Shown here in pieces: positions 45,305 to 55,033 of a stretch of 64,000 bases of DNA; within the stretch, counting starts at the first letter, position 1; each line of letters opens with the position of its first letter. The notes beneath the pieces were generated by a model that was not told the origin of the DNA, did not search any database, and worked only from the letters and a program-made list of their open reading frames with translations. The position numbers were made by a program, and so were the translations under genes. The DNA is from an uncultured Shewanella sp. GTDB lineage: Bacteria > Pseudomonadota > Gammaproteobacteria > Enterobacterales > Shewanellaceae. Location of the stretch: positions 19,471 to 83,470 of the forward strand of contig NZ_CANMIO010000020.1 of NCBI RefSeq assembly GCF_947497935.1, in the 5' to 3' direction.

Positions 45305-46513
45305 ATGTCTTTTAATATTGCGTTAAGTGGCCTACAAGCAACCACTCAAGATCTAAACACTATCAGTAATAACATTGCGAACTCTTCAACAGTCGGATTT
45401 CGCAGTGGCCGCAGTGAGTTCTCAGCCATCTATAACGGTGGCCAAGCTGGCGGCGTAAACGTGATGAACACTAGCCAAAACTTTTCTGCAGGCGGCAGCT
45501 TAACTTATACAGGTCGTCAGCTAGATATGGGCATTCAAGGGGAAGGTTTCTTCGTATTGAGCGGCCAAGACGGCAGCACAACTTATGCCAGAGCCGGCAT
45601 GTTTAACCAAAATGCCGATGGCTTTATCACCGACCCAGCGGGTAGTCGCTTACAGGGTTACCCTGTTGGCGCTGCGGGTAATCTACAGACGGGTAACGTG
45701 ACCGATCTTCAGGTACAAGCAGGGGCATTACCAGCAAAGGCAACCTCGACAATCGGTCTAATCTCAAACTTAGATGCTCGAGTCGAGGTCATTGACCCTG
45801 TTGCCAACCCATTTGACTCAGACGACGCATCAACCTATCACTCATCGAGCACTGTGACGGCTTACGACTCTTTAGGCAAAGAGCACGCCCTCACCCAGTA
45901 TTACGTCAAGACCTCTGACAACACTTGGTCGGTACACTACATGATGGGCGATACAGATGTGACTCCTGCTGGCGGCCACCAGCTAACTTTCGACTCAGAC
46001 GGCATGCTGACTGGTGGACAAGATATCACCCTAGATATTACCGACCCGAATATTGTTGGTGGTGCGTCGGATATGAACTTAGCCCTAAGCTATGATAAGA
46101 GCACCCAGTACGCCTCAGACTATAACAACTCAAGCCTTAGCCAAAACGGTTACACCTCAGGTGAGCTGAACGGTATACGTTTAGATGATAGCGGCATGCT
46201 ATATGGCACTTACACCAATGGCCAAGAACAACTACAGGGCCAAGTAGTACTGGCCGACTTCAATAATCCCAACGGTTTGGAGCCTGTGAGCAACAACGCG
46301 TGGGCCGCAACTAACGCTGCGGGTCAGCCAATTATTGGCACGCCAACCACTGGTACTTTAGGTTCGATTGCTGGCGGTTACCTTGAAGGTTCAAACGTAG
46401 ACCAAACAGCCGAGATGGTTAACCTGATGACGGCGCAGCGTAACTATCAGTCGAACGCCAAGGTGTTAGATGCTAACTCAACCATGCAACAAGCCTTACT
46501 AAACGCTATCTAG
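45305..46513 (+). CDS. flgE: Lateral hook protein FlgE
   Basis: Forms the universal joint. 402 residues: N-terminal rod-type motif LNTISNNIANSSTVGFRSGRSEF, hook core (YARAGMFNQNADGFITDPAGSRLQGYPV), central variable region, and a C-terminal LEGSNVDQTAEMVNLMTAQRNYQSNAKVL coil. Typical hook length. Confidence 0.96.
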   Translation: MSFNIALSGLQATTQDLNTISNNIANSSTVGFRSGRSEFSAIYNGGQAGGVNVMNTSQNFSAGGSLTYTGRQLDMGIQGEGFFVLSGQDGSTTYARAGMFNQNADGFITDPAGSRLQGYPVGAAGNLQTGNVTDLQVQAGALPAKATSTIGLISNLDARVEVIDPVANPFDSDDASTYHSSSTVTAYDSLGKEHALTQYYVKTSDNTWSVHYMMGDTDVTPAGGHQLTFDSDGMLTGGQDITLDITDPNIVGGASDMNLALSYDKSTQYASDYNNSSLSQNGYTSGELNGIRLDDSGMLYGTYTNGQEQLQGQVVLADFNNPNGLEPVSNNAWAATNAAGQPIIGTPTTGTLGSIAGGYLEGSNVDQTAEMVNLMTAQRNYQSNAKVLDANSTMQQALLNAI

Positions 46514-46522
46514 GTCTGACTC

Positions 46523-47257
46523 ATGGACAGAATGATATATACCGCCGCCAAGGGCGCGGCCAGAGTGATGGAAGCGCAAGCGATCCGCGCCAACAACTTA
46601 GCTAACGCCGATACGACGGGCTTCAAGGCTGACTTAGAACGAGTCAATGCCATGGTTGTTACTCCAACAGGTAACAGCTTGCAGACCCGTGTACTGGCTC
46701 AAACCCAAAGCAGTGGCTTTAGTCTGCAGACTGGTGCCATGAACCCAACGGGTAGAACCTTAGATCTTGCCATCAACGATGCGGGGCTGTTCTCGGTGAT
46801 GACGGCCGAAGGCGAAGGTTATACCCGCTCTGGCGCAATTCAACCTGACCCTAACGGCCAACTCACCTTAGATGGTCGCCCTGTTGCAGGGGTAGATGGT
46901 CCTATCGTGCTGCCAGAATATCGCGAACTGTTCGTAGGGGATGATGGCAGACTCAGCATCATCGCTGATGAGGGTGGCATCATCGAAGAGGTCGGCCAAC
47001 TCAAGCTGGTAAACCCTGATATCAATACCATGAGCAAAGGCTTAGATGGCTTACTTTATCCCGCCGACCGTCAACCTCTACCAGCCAGTGAGCAAGTGAC
47101 TGTCAGCAGCGGTTTTCTCGAAGCCAGTAACGTGCAAGCCGTGGGCGAACTTATCGCCGCAATGGATTTGAGCCGTCAGTTTGAGGTGCAAGTCAAACTG
47201 ATGAAGAGCGCCGAAAAACTCGCCGAAGCAGGCAACCGCTTGCTACGTGACGCTTAG
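46523..47257 (+). CDS. flgF: Lateral proximal rod protein FlgF
   Basis: Rod subunit. 244 residues with ANNLANADTTGFKADLERVNAMVV at the N-terminus and SGFLEASNVQAVGELIAAMDLSRQFEVQVKLMK at the C-terminus. 9 bp after flgE. Confidence 0.95.
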   Translation: MDRMIYTAAKGAARVMEAQAIRANNLANADTTGFKADLERVNAMVVTPTGNSLQTRVLAQTQSSGFSLQTGAMNPTGRTLDLAINDAGLFSVMTAEGEGYTRSGAIQPDPNGQLTLDGRPVAGVDGPIVLPEYRELFVGDDGRLSIIADEGGIIEEVGQLKLVNPDINTMSKGLDGLLYPADRQPLPASEQVTVSSGFLEASNVQAVGELIAAMDLSRQFEVQVKLMKSAEKLAEAGNRLLRDA

Positions 47258-47295
47258 ACTAATTTTTTAAAGCTTAGACTTTAAAGGAAAAACAG

Positions 47296-48081
47296 ATGCA
47301 ATCAGCTTTATGGGTCAGCAAAACTGGCTTAACTGCCCAAGATACTAAGATGACCACCATTGCCAACAATTTGGCAAACGTTAACACCACAGGTTTTAAG
47401 CGTGACCGTGTCGCCTTTAACGACCTGTTTTATCAAGTGCAGCGCCAACCTGGCGGTCAGGTCGATGAGCAGAACGAACTGCCATCTGGCTTACAGCTCG
47501 GTACAGGTACCCGTGTCGTCGGCACTCAAAAGGTATTTACCTCAGGTGACATGCTCACCACCAACCAACAACTCGATCTAGCTATTGAGGGACAAGGTTT
47601 TTTCCAAATTGAAGAAGCCAACGGTGAGCTAAGTTACTCCCGTGATGGTCAGTTCTATCGCAACAGCGAAGGGTTAATGGTGACTTCACAGGGTCTACCG
47701 CTGGTACCTAACATTGAGATCCCTGAAGAAGCGCTCACCATTACCATCGCCACTGACGGTATCGTCTCGGCGCAGATGGCGGGTCAAGCTGACGCTCAGG
47801 AGTTAGGCCAGATCACCCTAGTCAACTTTACCAACCCTGCAGGACTCGAGGCTCGTGGTAACAACCTTTATCGTGAAACAGGAGCATCTGGCGCAGCGGT
47901 TGAAGGCATAGCTGGCGATCAGGCGCTAGGTCAAATACGTCAAGGTGCGCTTGAAGGGGCTAACGTCAATGTTGTAGAAGAGATGGTTGAGATGATCTCG
48001 ACTCAACGCGCCTACGAGATGAACGCCAAAGTCGTGTCGGCTTCTGACGACATGCTCAAGTTCCTTAACCAAGCGCTGTAA
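47296..48081 (+). CDS. flgG: Lateral distal rod protein FlgG
   Basis: Forms the distal rod. 261 residues, the near-constant FlgG length. N-terminal MTTIANNLANVNTTGFKRDRVAFNDLFYQ, C-terminal GALEGANVNVVEEMVEMISTQRAYEMNAKVVSASDDMLKFLNQAL, both typical. Confidence 0.97.
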   Translation: MQSALWVSKTGLTAQDTKMTTIANNLANVNTTGFKRDRVAFNDLFYQVQRQPGGQVDEQNELPSGLQLGTGTRVVGTQKVFTSGDMLTTNQQLDLAIEGQGFFQIEEANGELSYSRDGQFYRNSEGLMVTSQGLPLVPNIEIPEEALTITIATDGIVSAQMAGQADAQELGQITLVNFTNPAGLEARGNNLYRETGASGAAVEGIAGDQALGQIRQGALEGANVNVVEEMVEMISTQRAYEMNAKVVSASDDMLKFLNQAL

Positions 48082-48146
48082 ACAGCGCTTTATCGACTGG
48101 CTCAACGATGGCTTATCAACCAACGAAACTCGAAAAGGGATCCTGC

Positions 48147-48821
48147 ATGCAACCACTATGGATAGGCTTTGGAATAGGTTTAACCTTACTACTGTCTGGC
48201 TGTGTCGCACACATACCAGAACCTGACACAGCGCCAGGTAAGCCTGAGTGGGCACCGCCAGAAATTGACTACAGCCTACCTCAAGCCGAGAACGGCAGTG
48301 TCTATCGCCCAGGTTTTATGCTCACACTGTTTAAAGATAAGCGGGCATTTCGTGAGGGAGACATTCTAACTGTGGCGTTGGACGAGAAAACCTATTCAAG
48401 TAAGCGCGCCGATACCAAGACCAACAAAGTCAGCGGCATGTCGATCGATGGTCAAGGCAGCAATGGTAGTAGCAGCATAAGTGGTAGTGGCGAAGCCAAT
48501 ATGGGGCGCTCTTTTAACGGTACAGGCTCAAGCACCCAGCAGAACCAACTGTCGGGCTCTATCACAGTCACAGTTGCGAAAGTATTACCCAATGGTGCCC
48601 TACTGATCCGCGGTGAGAAATGGTTACGCCTAAACCAAGGCGATGAATATCTGCGGTTACTCGGCCTTATCCGTGCAGATGATATTGGCAACGACAACAC
48701 CATCTCATCACAGCGTATTGCCGATGCGCGGATAATTTACGGTGGCCAGGGAGCGATCTCAGATAGCAACCGTATGGGCTGGGCCGCTCGCTACTTCAAT
48801 AGCCCTTGGTTCCCATTATGA
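48147..48821 (+). CDS. flgH: Lateral L-ring lipoprotein FlgH
   Basis: Forms the outer-membrane L-ring. 224 residues from ATG 48147, chosen because AAGGGA lies 7 bases upstream and the product then begins with a lipoprotein signal (lipobox LLSGC); a start at 48108 would add 13 charged residues. Signatures: REGDILTVALDEKTYSSKRADTKT, GSGSSTQQNQLSGSITVTV, and SQRIADARIIYGGQGAI near the C-terminus. Confidence 0.95.
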   Translation: MQPLWIGFGIGLTLLLSGCVAHIPEPDTAPGKPEWAPPEIDYSLPQAENGSVYRPGFMLTLFKDKRAFREGDILTVALDEKTYSSKRADTKTNKVSGMSIDGQGSNGSSSISGSGEANMGRSFNGTGSSTQQNQLSGSITVTVAKVLPNGALLIRGEKWLRLNQGDEYLRLLGLIRADDIGNDNTISSQRIADARIIYGGQGAISDSNRMGWAARYFNSPWFPL

Positions 48822-48858
48822 TCATCAGTTTGAGTATTCAAAATTCAGGATTGTGTGA

Positions 48859-49989
48859 ATGAAAAAAATAGCCATCTTTATGGTCAGTATGTTGCTAGGC
48901 CTATCGCCACTTCTCCCTGTTCAGGCACAGGCTCAGCACCGCTATCTGATGGATATTGTCGATGTACAAGGGATCCGTGATAACCAACTAGTAGGTTACG
49001 GCTTAGTTGTCGGTCTAGATGGAACAGGTGACCGTACACAGGTGCGCTTTACCAGCCAGTCTATCGTCAACATGCTTAAACAGTTTGGGGTGCAGATTGA
49101 TGATAAGACAGATCCAAAACTGAAAAACGTTGCAGCAGTTGCAGTTCACGCGACCGTACCACCACTAGCTAGCCCGGGGCAGACCTTAGACATTACCGTG
49201 TCATCTCTTGGTGATGCAAAAAGTCTGCGTGGCGGCACCTTATTAATGACGCCTATGCGTGCCGTTGATGGTGAAATCTACGCCGTAGCTCAGGGTAACT
49301 TAGTGGTCGGCGGAATATCGGCTCAAGGGCGTAACGGCTCTTCGGTCACCATTAATGTGCCGACCGTGGGTAATATTCCTAATGGTGCGCTGCTCGAAGC
49401 TCCGATGCACAGCAACTTTAATGAGAATAAAAATATCGTACTAAACCTTATCGATCCAAGCTTTAAGACGGCTCGCAATATTGAACGCGCCGTTAACGAA
49501 CTCTTCGGCCCCGATGTCGCCCAAGCAGACAGCAGCGCCAAGGTAATTGTTCGCGCACCTAGCTCTAATCGTGAGCGCGTAACCTTTATGTCTATGCTGG
49601 AAGAGTTACAAATTGAACAGGGTCGTAAATCGCCACGCGTAGTATTCAACAGTCGCACAGGCACTGTCGTCATGGGCGGCGATGTAGTCGTACGTAAAGC
49701 AGCCGTAAGCCACGGCAATCTAACCGTCACTATTGTTGAACAGGAATCGGTCAGCCAACCTAATGGCGCTTACTTAGGTCAGGCTCAGGGCGAAACCGTT
49801 GTGACCACTGACAGTCAAATTGATATCGATACTGGCAACGGCCATATGTTTGTCTGGCCAGAAGGTATTGCTCTAAATGACATCGTTCGCGCGGTAAATA
49901 GTTTGGGGGCCTCACCTATGGATCTGATGGCCATATTGCAAGCCCTAAACGAAGCCGGAGCCCTTGAAGCTGAATTGGTGGTCATATAA
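48859..49989 (+). CDS. flgI: Lateral P-ring protein FlgI
   Basis: Periplasmic P-ring. 376 residues with a signal peptide (MKKIAIFMVSMLLG..., cut after VQAQA). Family stretches: DIVDVQGIRDNQLVGYGLVVGLDGTGD, RGGTLLMTPMRAVDGEIYAVAQGNLVVGG, and GTVVMGGDVVVRKAAVSHGNLTV. FlgA (43018-43764) is its chaperone. Its stop overlaps the flgJ start. Confidence 0.96.
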   Translation: MKKIAIFMVSMLLGLSPLLPVQAQAQHRYLMDIVDVQGIRDNQLVGYGLVVGLDGTGDRTQVRFTSQSIVNMLKQFGVQIDDKTDPKLKNVAAVAVHATVPPLASPGQTLDITVSSLGDAKSLRGGTLLMTPMRAVDGEIYAVAQGNLVVGGISAQGRNGSSVTINVPTVGNIPNGALLEAPMHSNFNENKNIVLNLIDPSFKTARNIERAVNELFGPDVAQADSSAKVIVRAPSSNRERVTFMSMLEELQIEQGRKSPRVVFNSRTGTVVMGGDVVVRKAAVSHGNLTVTIVEQESVSQPNGAYLGQAQGETVVTTDSQIDIDTGNGHMFVWPEGIALNDIVRAVNSLGASPMDLMAILQALNEAGALEAELVVI

Positions 49990-50402
49990 TGAAATTAGAC
50001 AATAACCACAGTTATCTCAATCAACTCGATGCCGGAGAACTGATTAAATCTAACGGTGAGCAAGGCGCGCTTAAACTTGTGAGTCAGCAGTTCGAAGCTC
50101 AATTTCTGCAAACCGTTTTAAAACAGATGCGCAGTGCCTCCGATGTAATGGCTGATAAAGACAGTCCGCTGTCATCACAAAACGATGGCATGTATCGTGA
50201 CTGGCATGATGCCGAGCTCGCCGGACGCTTAAGCCAGATGCAGAGCACTGGGCTTGCTGAAGTGATGACGAAACAATTATCAGCGGGACTTAAGTCTGAG
50301 CCAGAGACGGTCGCCTCTAATAGTCAATCGAATGGCAATACCAATACGGTGGCGATGCAACCTGCGTTGATATTGCCATTTATCACTAAGCCGCAAGAGT
50401 AA
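49989..50402 (+). CDS. flgJ: Short FlgJ rod-capping protein without muramidase domain
   Basis: Scaffold for rod polymerisation. 137 residues, containing only the N-terminal rod-binding domain (LKLVSQQFEAQFLQTVLKQMRSASDVMADKDSPLSSQNDGMYRDWHDAEL). The C-terminal peptidoglycan hydrolase domain of ~160-170 residues found in polar FlgJ of enterics and Vibrio is missing. Lateral systems commonly carry this short form, so a separate hydrolase must open the wall. Confidence 0.9.
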   Translation: MKLDNNHSYLNQLDAGELIKSNGEQGALKLVSQQFEAQFLQTVLKQMRSASDVMADKDSPLSSQNDGMYRDWHDAELAGRLSQMQSTGLAEVMTKQLSAGLKSEPETVASNSQSNGNTNTVAMQPALILPFITKPQE

Positions 50403-50462
50403 GTTGGCTGCGGCGCAGACAAGTATTCACCATCATTTAAACGATAGAGATAAGGATTCAAG

Positions 50463-51836
50463 ATGAGCATGCTCAACATAGGTATGTCGGGGCTAAATGC
50501 CAGCATGGCTGCCCTGACCGCCACTTCCAATAACGTCACCAACGCCATGGTGCCGGGATATTCTCGTCAACAAGTGATGCTTAGCTCTGTCGGGAATGGC
50601 GTCTACGGCAGCGGTTCAGGTGTGATGGTCGACGGCGTGCGCCGCATATCGGATCAATATGAAGTCGCTCAGTTGTGGAATACCACCAGCAACCTTGGTT
50701 TTGCTAAGACCCAGTCTAGCTATTTTGGCCAGGTTGAGCAGATTTTTGGTTCTGAAGGCAACAGTATCTCAGCTGGTCTCGATCTGCTTTTTGCCTCTCT
50801 AAACTCGGCCATGGAGCAACCCAACGAAATAGCCCATCGCCAAGGCGTGCTCAACGAAGCTAAAGCCTTAACCCAACGCTTTAACTCAATCAGCGAAGGA
50901 CTTAACTCTCAGGTGAGCCAAGTTGAAGGTCAAATTAATGCCTCGGCAAAAGAGATCAACAGCCAATTAGAAACCATCGCCAGCTTTAATGCCGATATTC
51001 AAAAAGCTAACGCCAACGGTAACGTACCTTTGGCACTACTCGATGCGCGAGATGCCGCTATCGATGATCTGTCTGAGATTGTCGACATCAATGTAGTCGA
51101 AGACTCGACGGGTATGGTTAATATCTCTTTGGCACAGGGGCAACCACTGCTATCGGGCACTATCGCATCTAAGATTCAGGTCACCCCCGACCCAGCCAAT
51201 CCAAAGTTTAGCCAGACCAGCATTCAGTTTGGTCAATCAAGTTTTCCACTGGACGAAACTGCTGGCGGTAGCTTAGGCGCGCTGATCGACTATCGCGATA
51301 ATAGCTTGGTCGATTCGATCGCATTTATCGACGAACTCGCCATGACAATGGCCGATGAGTTTAATGCCGTGCTAGCTGGCGGTACCGACTTAAACGGTAA
51401 TACACCGACTCAAGACCTGTTCACTTACGACCCAACTAACCCAGCAGGCAGCCTAAAACTGACCTCTGGGTTTAACGCTGACATGCTGGCCTTTGGTAAG
51501 GATGGAACCCCAGGTGACAACAGTAACTTGGTAGAACTTGTTGATATCGCCAACAAGAGCTTCACCTTTAGCTCTATGGGAGTCGATGCCACCATGGGTG
51601 ATGCATTCGCCAGTAAGATTGGTGAACTAGGCTCAGCCTCTCGTCAGGCCCAGATGTCGAAAAAGACAGCTGAAAATCTACAACTTGAGGCTCAAAAACA
51701 GTGGGCAAGTACCAGCGGTGTCAATATGGATGAAGAGGGGGTCAACCTGATCATCTACCAGCAGTCTTATCAGGCAAATGCCAAGGTTATATCGACTGCC
51801 GATCAGCTATTTCAAACTATCTTAAACAGTATTTAA
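50463..51836 (+). CDS. flgK: Lateral hook-associated protein FlgK
   Basis: Junction protein (HAP1). 457 residues: N-terminal LNIGMSGLNASMAALTATSNNVTNAMVPGYSRQQVML, C-terminal SGVNMDEEGVNLIIYQQSYQANAKVISTADQLFQTILNSI. Somewhat shorter than E. coli FlgK (547), reflecting a smaller exposed central domain. Confidence 0.95.
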   Translation: MSMLNIGMSGLNASMAALTATSNNVTNAMVPGYSRQQVMLSSVGNGVYGSGSGVMVDGVRRISDQYEVAQLWNTTSNLGFAKTQSSYFGQVEQIFGSEGNSISAGLDLLFASLNSAMEQPNEIAHRQGVLNEAKALTQRFNSISEGLNSQVSQVEGQINASAKEINSQLETIASFNADIQKANANGNVPLALLDARDAAIDDLSEIVDINVVEDSTGMVNISLAQGQPLLSGTIASKIQVTPDPANPKFSQTSIQFGQSSFPLDETAGGSLGALIDYRDNSLVDSIAFIDELAMTMADEFNAVLAGGTDLNGNTPTQDLFTYDPTNPAGSLKLTSGFNADMLAFGKDGTPGDNSNLVELVDIANKSFTFSSMGVDATMGDAFASKIGELGSASRQAQMSKKTAENLQLEAQKQWASTSGVNMDEEGVNLIIYQQSYQANAKVISTADQLFQTILNSI

Positions 51837-51846
51837 GGAGCTCTTC

Positions 51847-52764
51847 ATGCGTGTAAGTATGCTTAACCTCTACAGCAATAATTTACAGAGTCTGCAGAAC
51901 TCCACTGCCGATATAGCCAGACTCAATGAGATGATGTCCACTGGTAAATCAATATTACGCCCATCGGACGATCCAATCGGCTCGGTAAGGGTGATTGGCA
52001 ATGAGCGAGACATGGCCGCCACCAACCAATATATAAAAAATACCGAGTCATTAAGTACCAGTTTTAGTCGCTCAGAAACCTATATGTCCAGTATGGTAGA
52101 ACTGCAAGGTCGTATGCGTGAAATTACCGTGTCGGCCAATAATGGCAGCTTATCGCCTGAAGACAGAGCGGCTTATGCTGCCGAGATGAACGAGCTATTA
52201 GAGGCGTTTGCCGACACTCTCAATGCTAAAGATGAATCTGGCAACTACCTATTTTCAGGTAACAAGACCGATACAGCCCCAATCGGTAAAGACGCTAATG
52301 GTAACTATGTCTACCAAGGTGATACCAATACTCGCGAGGTGCAAACCTCTGGTTCGTCTTGGATGACGGCTAACAGTACCGCTGCCGATTTTATCTTCTC
52401 TAACGGTAGTACAGATATTCTCAATCAAACTAAAGACTTTATTGCGGTGCTCGAAGACCCGACACTGGCACCAGGCGATCCTACATTTAGTCAGGCTGCC
52501 GATGATATGCAAGCCAGCTTAGATGATACGCTAACCAGTATCAGCTCGGCGATCACCGACATAGGTGGCAAGCAAAATACCTTGAGTTTGGTGCAGGCTT
52601 CCCATGAAGAGCGCGTACTATTTAATAAAGAAGTGATAGGCGAAACTGAGGGATTAGACTATGCTCAGGCCACAGCCGAGTACAACTTAAAGCTGACAAC
52701 ACTAAAAGTGACTCAACAGACTTTTGTGCAGGTGTCACAACTCTCCCTGTTCAATCATATTTAA
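51847..52764 (+). CDS. flgL: Lateral hook-associated protein FlgL
   Basis: Junction protein (HAP3) between hook and filament. 305 residues with flagellin-like ends: SLQNSTADIARLNEMMSTGKSILRPSDDPIGSVRVI at the N-terminus and YAQATAEYNLKLTTLKVTQQTFVQVSQLSLFNHI at the C-terminus. 10 bp after flgK. Confidence 0.95.
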   Translation: MRVSMLNLYSNNLQSLQNSTADIARLNEMMSTGKSILRPSDDPIGSVRVIGNERDMAATNQYIKNTESLSTSFSRSETYMSSMVELQGRMREITVSANNGSLSPEDRAAYAAEMNELLEAFADTLNAKDESGNYLFSGNKTDTAPIGKDANGNYVYQGDTNTREVQTSGSSWMTANSTAADFIFSNGSTDILNQTKDFIAVLEDPTLAPGDPTFSQAADDMQASLDDTLTSISSAITDIGGKQNTLSLVQASHEERVLFNKEVIGETEGLDYAQATAEYNLKLTTLKVTQQTFVQVSQLSLFNHI

Positions 52765-52799
52765 GTTTAACCCTATCTAACCAGCTTATAGAGACATAG

Positions 52800-53819
52800 A
52801 TGCTCAACGGGATTTCAGACTCACTCAATGTTCAACAGCGCAGCCAAACAGTTGCGCCGAGTGCGGGTATACAGCAGCCGCAAAAAGAACAGACAAAAGT
52901 AAACGTTGCTAGCATTCCGAGCCATAGATTAGAGAGCTACAACCGCTGGGCCAAGGTAACGCAGGGACAACACAAAATAAGTGCATCTCAAGTGGCAGAG
53001 CAGGGCTTACAGCAGGTCCAAAACCTGCTTAAGCAGCTGCAAAGCCATAGCCAGCAATCCTTATCTTCAAATTCAGATACAGGGCAAACCAATCGTATTC
53101 AACAGCTTCAGCAGAGATTGAGCCAACTCGAGGTTAGCTATCAAGGCAAGCCACTTGTCGACCATCAACTCAATCTCATCTCTGCGCAGAGACCCGCAGC
53201 CAAGTACAGTTTCAGTTTAAAATCGGTAGACCTAGCCACAGTAAAATCCCGCGATGAAGTGATCAATATGCAGATTGGCGGTGAATCAGTCAGGGTACAA
53301 CTTCCCGCAAATACACAACCGGGAGAGCTAGTAAATCGGCTCAACAGTACACTTAAACCTCTTGATATGCAGGCACTTCGTAATAATGAGGGCCGAATCA
53401 TCTTCAAGAGCAGTAAACAGCAATGGCAACAAATTCAAGCTGGAATATTGATGACCGGGCAGGGTCAGCGATTACCTGCGGGGGATGTCAGAACCATCAA
53501 GGTCAGCGAAGAGCTAAGCTGGCAAGATCCTAGAGAGTGGCGCTTCGATAGCCCAACCGACCTTAAGCAGACCATAGCGAAAATAGCCAAGACTCGGCAC
53601 AAGGTCGAATCTCAGTTGCAAGAACTGAGTAATGCTAACCAGCAACTTCAGCAACAGTTACACAGAGTCAATCAGCGCAAAGACGCTACACTAGAGCTGG
53701 AATCCACTTTGACCCAAGTAGCCAGTTTGATGCAGTCTTCACCTTTTAGCCTGCAAGTGACATCACTTATGGCACAAGCTAATCTGAGTCGTCCACAAGT
53801 GTCGGCCCTATTATCATAA
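52800..53819 (+). CDS. Unrecognised 339-aa flagellar-operon protein with coiled coils
   Basis: I do not recognise a family. It follows flgL by 35 bp in the same direction and ends the flg operon. N-terminal ~75 residues are low complexity and Gln/Ser-rich. Residues ~70-130 form a Gln-rich helical segment. A central beta-rich region (about residues 155-240) contains NMQIGGESVRVQLPANTQPGELVNRLNSTLK, reminiscent of the flagellin-hook IN motif found in FliD and flagellins. Residues ~255-310 are a Gln/Glu coiled coil. No signal peptide or membrane segment. A guess is an accessory hook- or cap-associated export substrate; the evidence is context and loose similarity only. Confidence 0.6.
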   Translation: MLNGISDSLNVQQRSQTVAPSAGIQQPQKEQTKVNVASIPSHRLESYNRWAKVTQGQHKISASQVAEQGLQQVQNLLKQLQSHSQQSLSSNSDTGQTNRIQQLQQRLSQLEVSYQGKPLVDHQLNLISAQRPAAKYSFSLKSVDLATVKSRDEVINMQIGGESVRVQLPANTQPGELVNRLNSTLKPLDMQALRNNEGRIIFKSSKQQWQQIQAGILMTGQGQRLPAGDVRTIKVSEELSWQDPREWRFDSPTDLKQTIAKIAKTRHKVESQLQELSNANQQLQQQLHRVNQRKDATLELESTLTQVASLMQSSPFSLQVTSLMAQANLSRPQVSALLS

Positions 53820-53833
53820 ATTCGCTCTAAAAT

Positions 53834-53850
53834 GGCGGGAAGTTCCCGCC
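53834..53850 (-). terminator. Hairpin between the 339-aa gene and fliB
   Basis: GGCGGGA-AGT-TCCCGCC, 8 bp from the fliB stop. On the minus strand it is followed by ATTTTAG, a weak T-run; the plus-strand follow-on has none. Confidence 0.5.
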
Positions 53851-53857
53851 TTCCCCA

Positions 53858-55033
53858 CTAAGACAGCAAGGTTAAAATTGAGGCTAAGTCATCAAATTTA
53901 GCTTCATCTAAAAGATTAATAGCGTACTGGCTATAGTTGGCCTTATGCTGCCTATTGGTGTGGTATACCTGAAAACACATGATGATGTCGTGCTCAGACA
54001 GCCCATTATTTTTCGCGGCAATCACGGCTAAATAGCAACGCAACATAAAGAAGTCCAACAGCATCACCCTAAAGGCCTGCGATGGAGTGAGTTTATCGAC
54101 TAGAGGGAAATTCATATGGTAAAGGTAATACAGCAAATAACGGCTAAAGAGTTCTTGTTGGTCTGCCAATGCAGGCTCTGCAACCTCCCTCCAAGCTTGA
54201 TTAATCTTGCTCATACTAATACTTTTTTCATCATCCGCCATAGATAGAATAGCCTGATTTATTAGCTCAAATCGACTCCGTCCTCGTCTGATTTTATTAG
54301 TATTTAACCATAATTGAATTGAGGTAAACGCATGCATCTGGTGTGCATCCGTATCTTGGTTAAAGCCCTCAAAATGCTGCTTTAGCTGACCGTTATCACT
54401 TAAAATAATCAGTTGTTGAAACATATTATCGATGGCACTACTTTCAAGTTCGCCATTAGCAACCCGCTCGGTTGTTTTCATCAAAATACCGATAGCGGTA
54501 AGACCATGCTCCAAAGGTTGCTCTGGCTTTAGTAGTAGCTGAATAGAGTAGTCATAAGCCTTCTGCGCCCAAACCGCTGTTGCCTTGAAGGTGCGATGGT
54601 GGGTGAGTGTCGTGCGTTCAACACGAAATGCATCGGGTCTAAGCAGAATATTTCTTGCCGCTTCAGGGCAAGATAAGGATAAACTGTCATAACGATCCCC
54701 TCCTCTCATATGCGCCATTCTGGGATAAGTCTTACAAGTATTGCTTAATAGAGCCTCTCCAGCCTTTGCGTGGATCTGGCACAAGTTATTTTCATCTAAA
54801 AAACCACAGGCCCCCTCTTCATTCAATACAGCCTGCGCCCATATTTGCTCACTCTTTTTGACCTTCTTTAGCGCAGTTTTAGCCAAAGCCTTAAGCTCGC
54901 TATGTGCCAAGGTTTTTTTATAGCTTTGTTTATCAATATGAATACTCCAGCCATAGCAACAGCTATCTTCACATTCACCACCAATACAACTGAAGTTAGT
55001 GACGAAACTGGGTCTAATGAGTGAATGTTTCAT
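53858..55033 (-). CDS. fliB: Flagellin lysine-N-methylase FliB
   Basis: Methylates surface lysines of flagellin in Salmonella and relatives; a Cys-rich Fe-S-containing SAM enzyme. 391 residues from ATG 55033 (a TTG at 55054 adds seven). The N-terminal cysteine cluster FSCIGGECEDSCCYGW (residues ~13-28) and a second group ACGFLDENNLCQIH and SNTCKTYPR match the FliB family. It is encoded on the minus strand between the 339-aa gene and lafA, whose nine lysines are possible targets. Its upstream region is shared with the lafA promoter. Confidence 0.85.
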   Translation of the reverse strand: MKHSLIRPSFVTNFSCIGGECEDSCCYGWSIHIDKQSYKKTLAHSELKALAKTALKKVKKSEQIWAQAVLNEEGACGFLDENNLCQIHAKAGEALLSNTCKTYPRMAHMRGGDRYDSLSLSCPEAARNILLRPDAFRVERTTLTHHRTFKATAVWAQKAYDYSIQLLLKPEQPLEHGLTAIGILMKTTERVANGELESSAIDNMFQQLIILSDNGQLKQHFEGFNQDTDAHQMHAFTSIQLWLNTNKIRRGRSRFELINQAILSMADDEKSISMSKINQAWREVAEPALADQQELFSRYLLYYLYHMNFPLVDKLTPSQAFRVMLLDFFMLRCYLAVIAAKNNGLSEHDIIMCFQVYHTNRQHKANYSQYAINLLDEAKFDDLASILTLLS

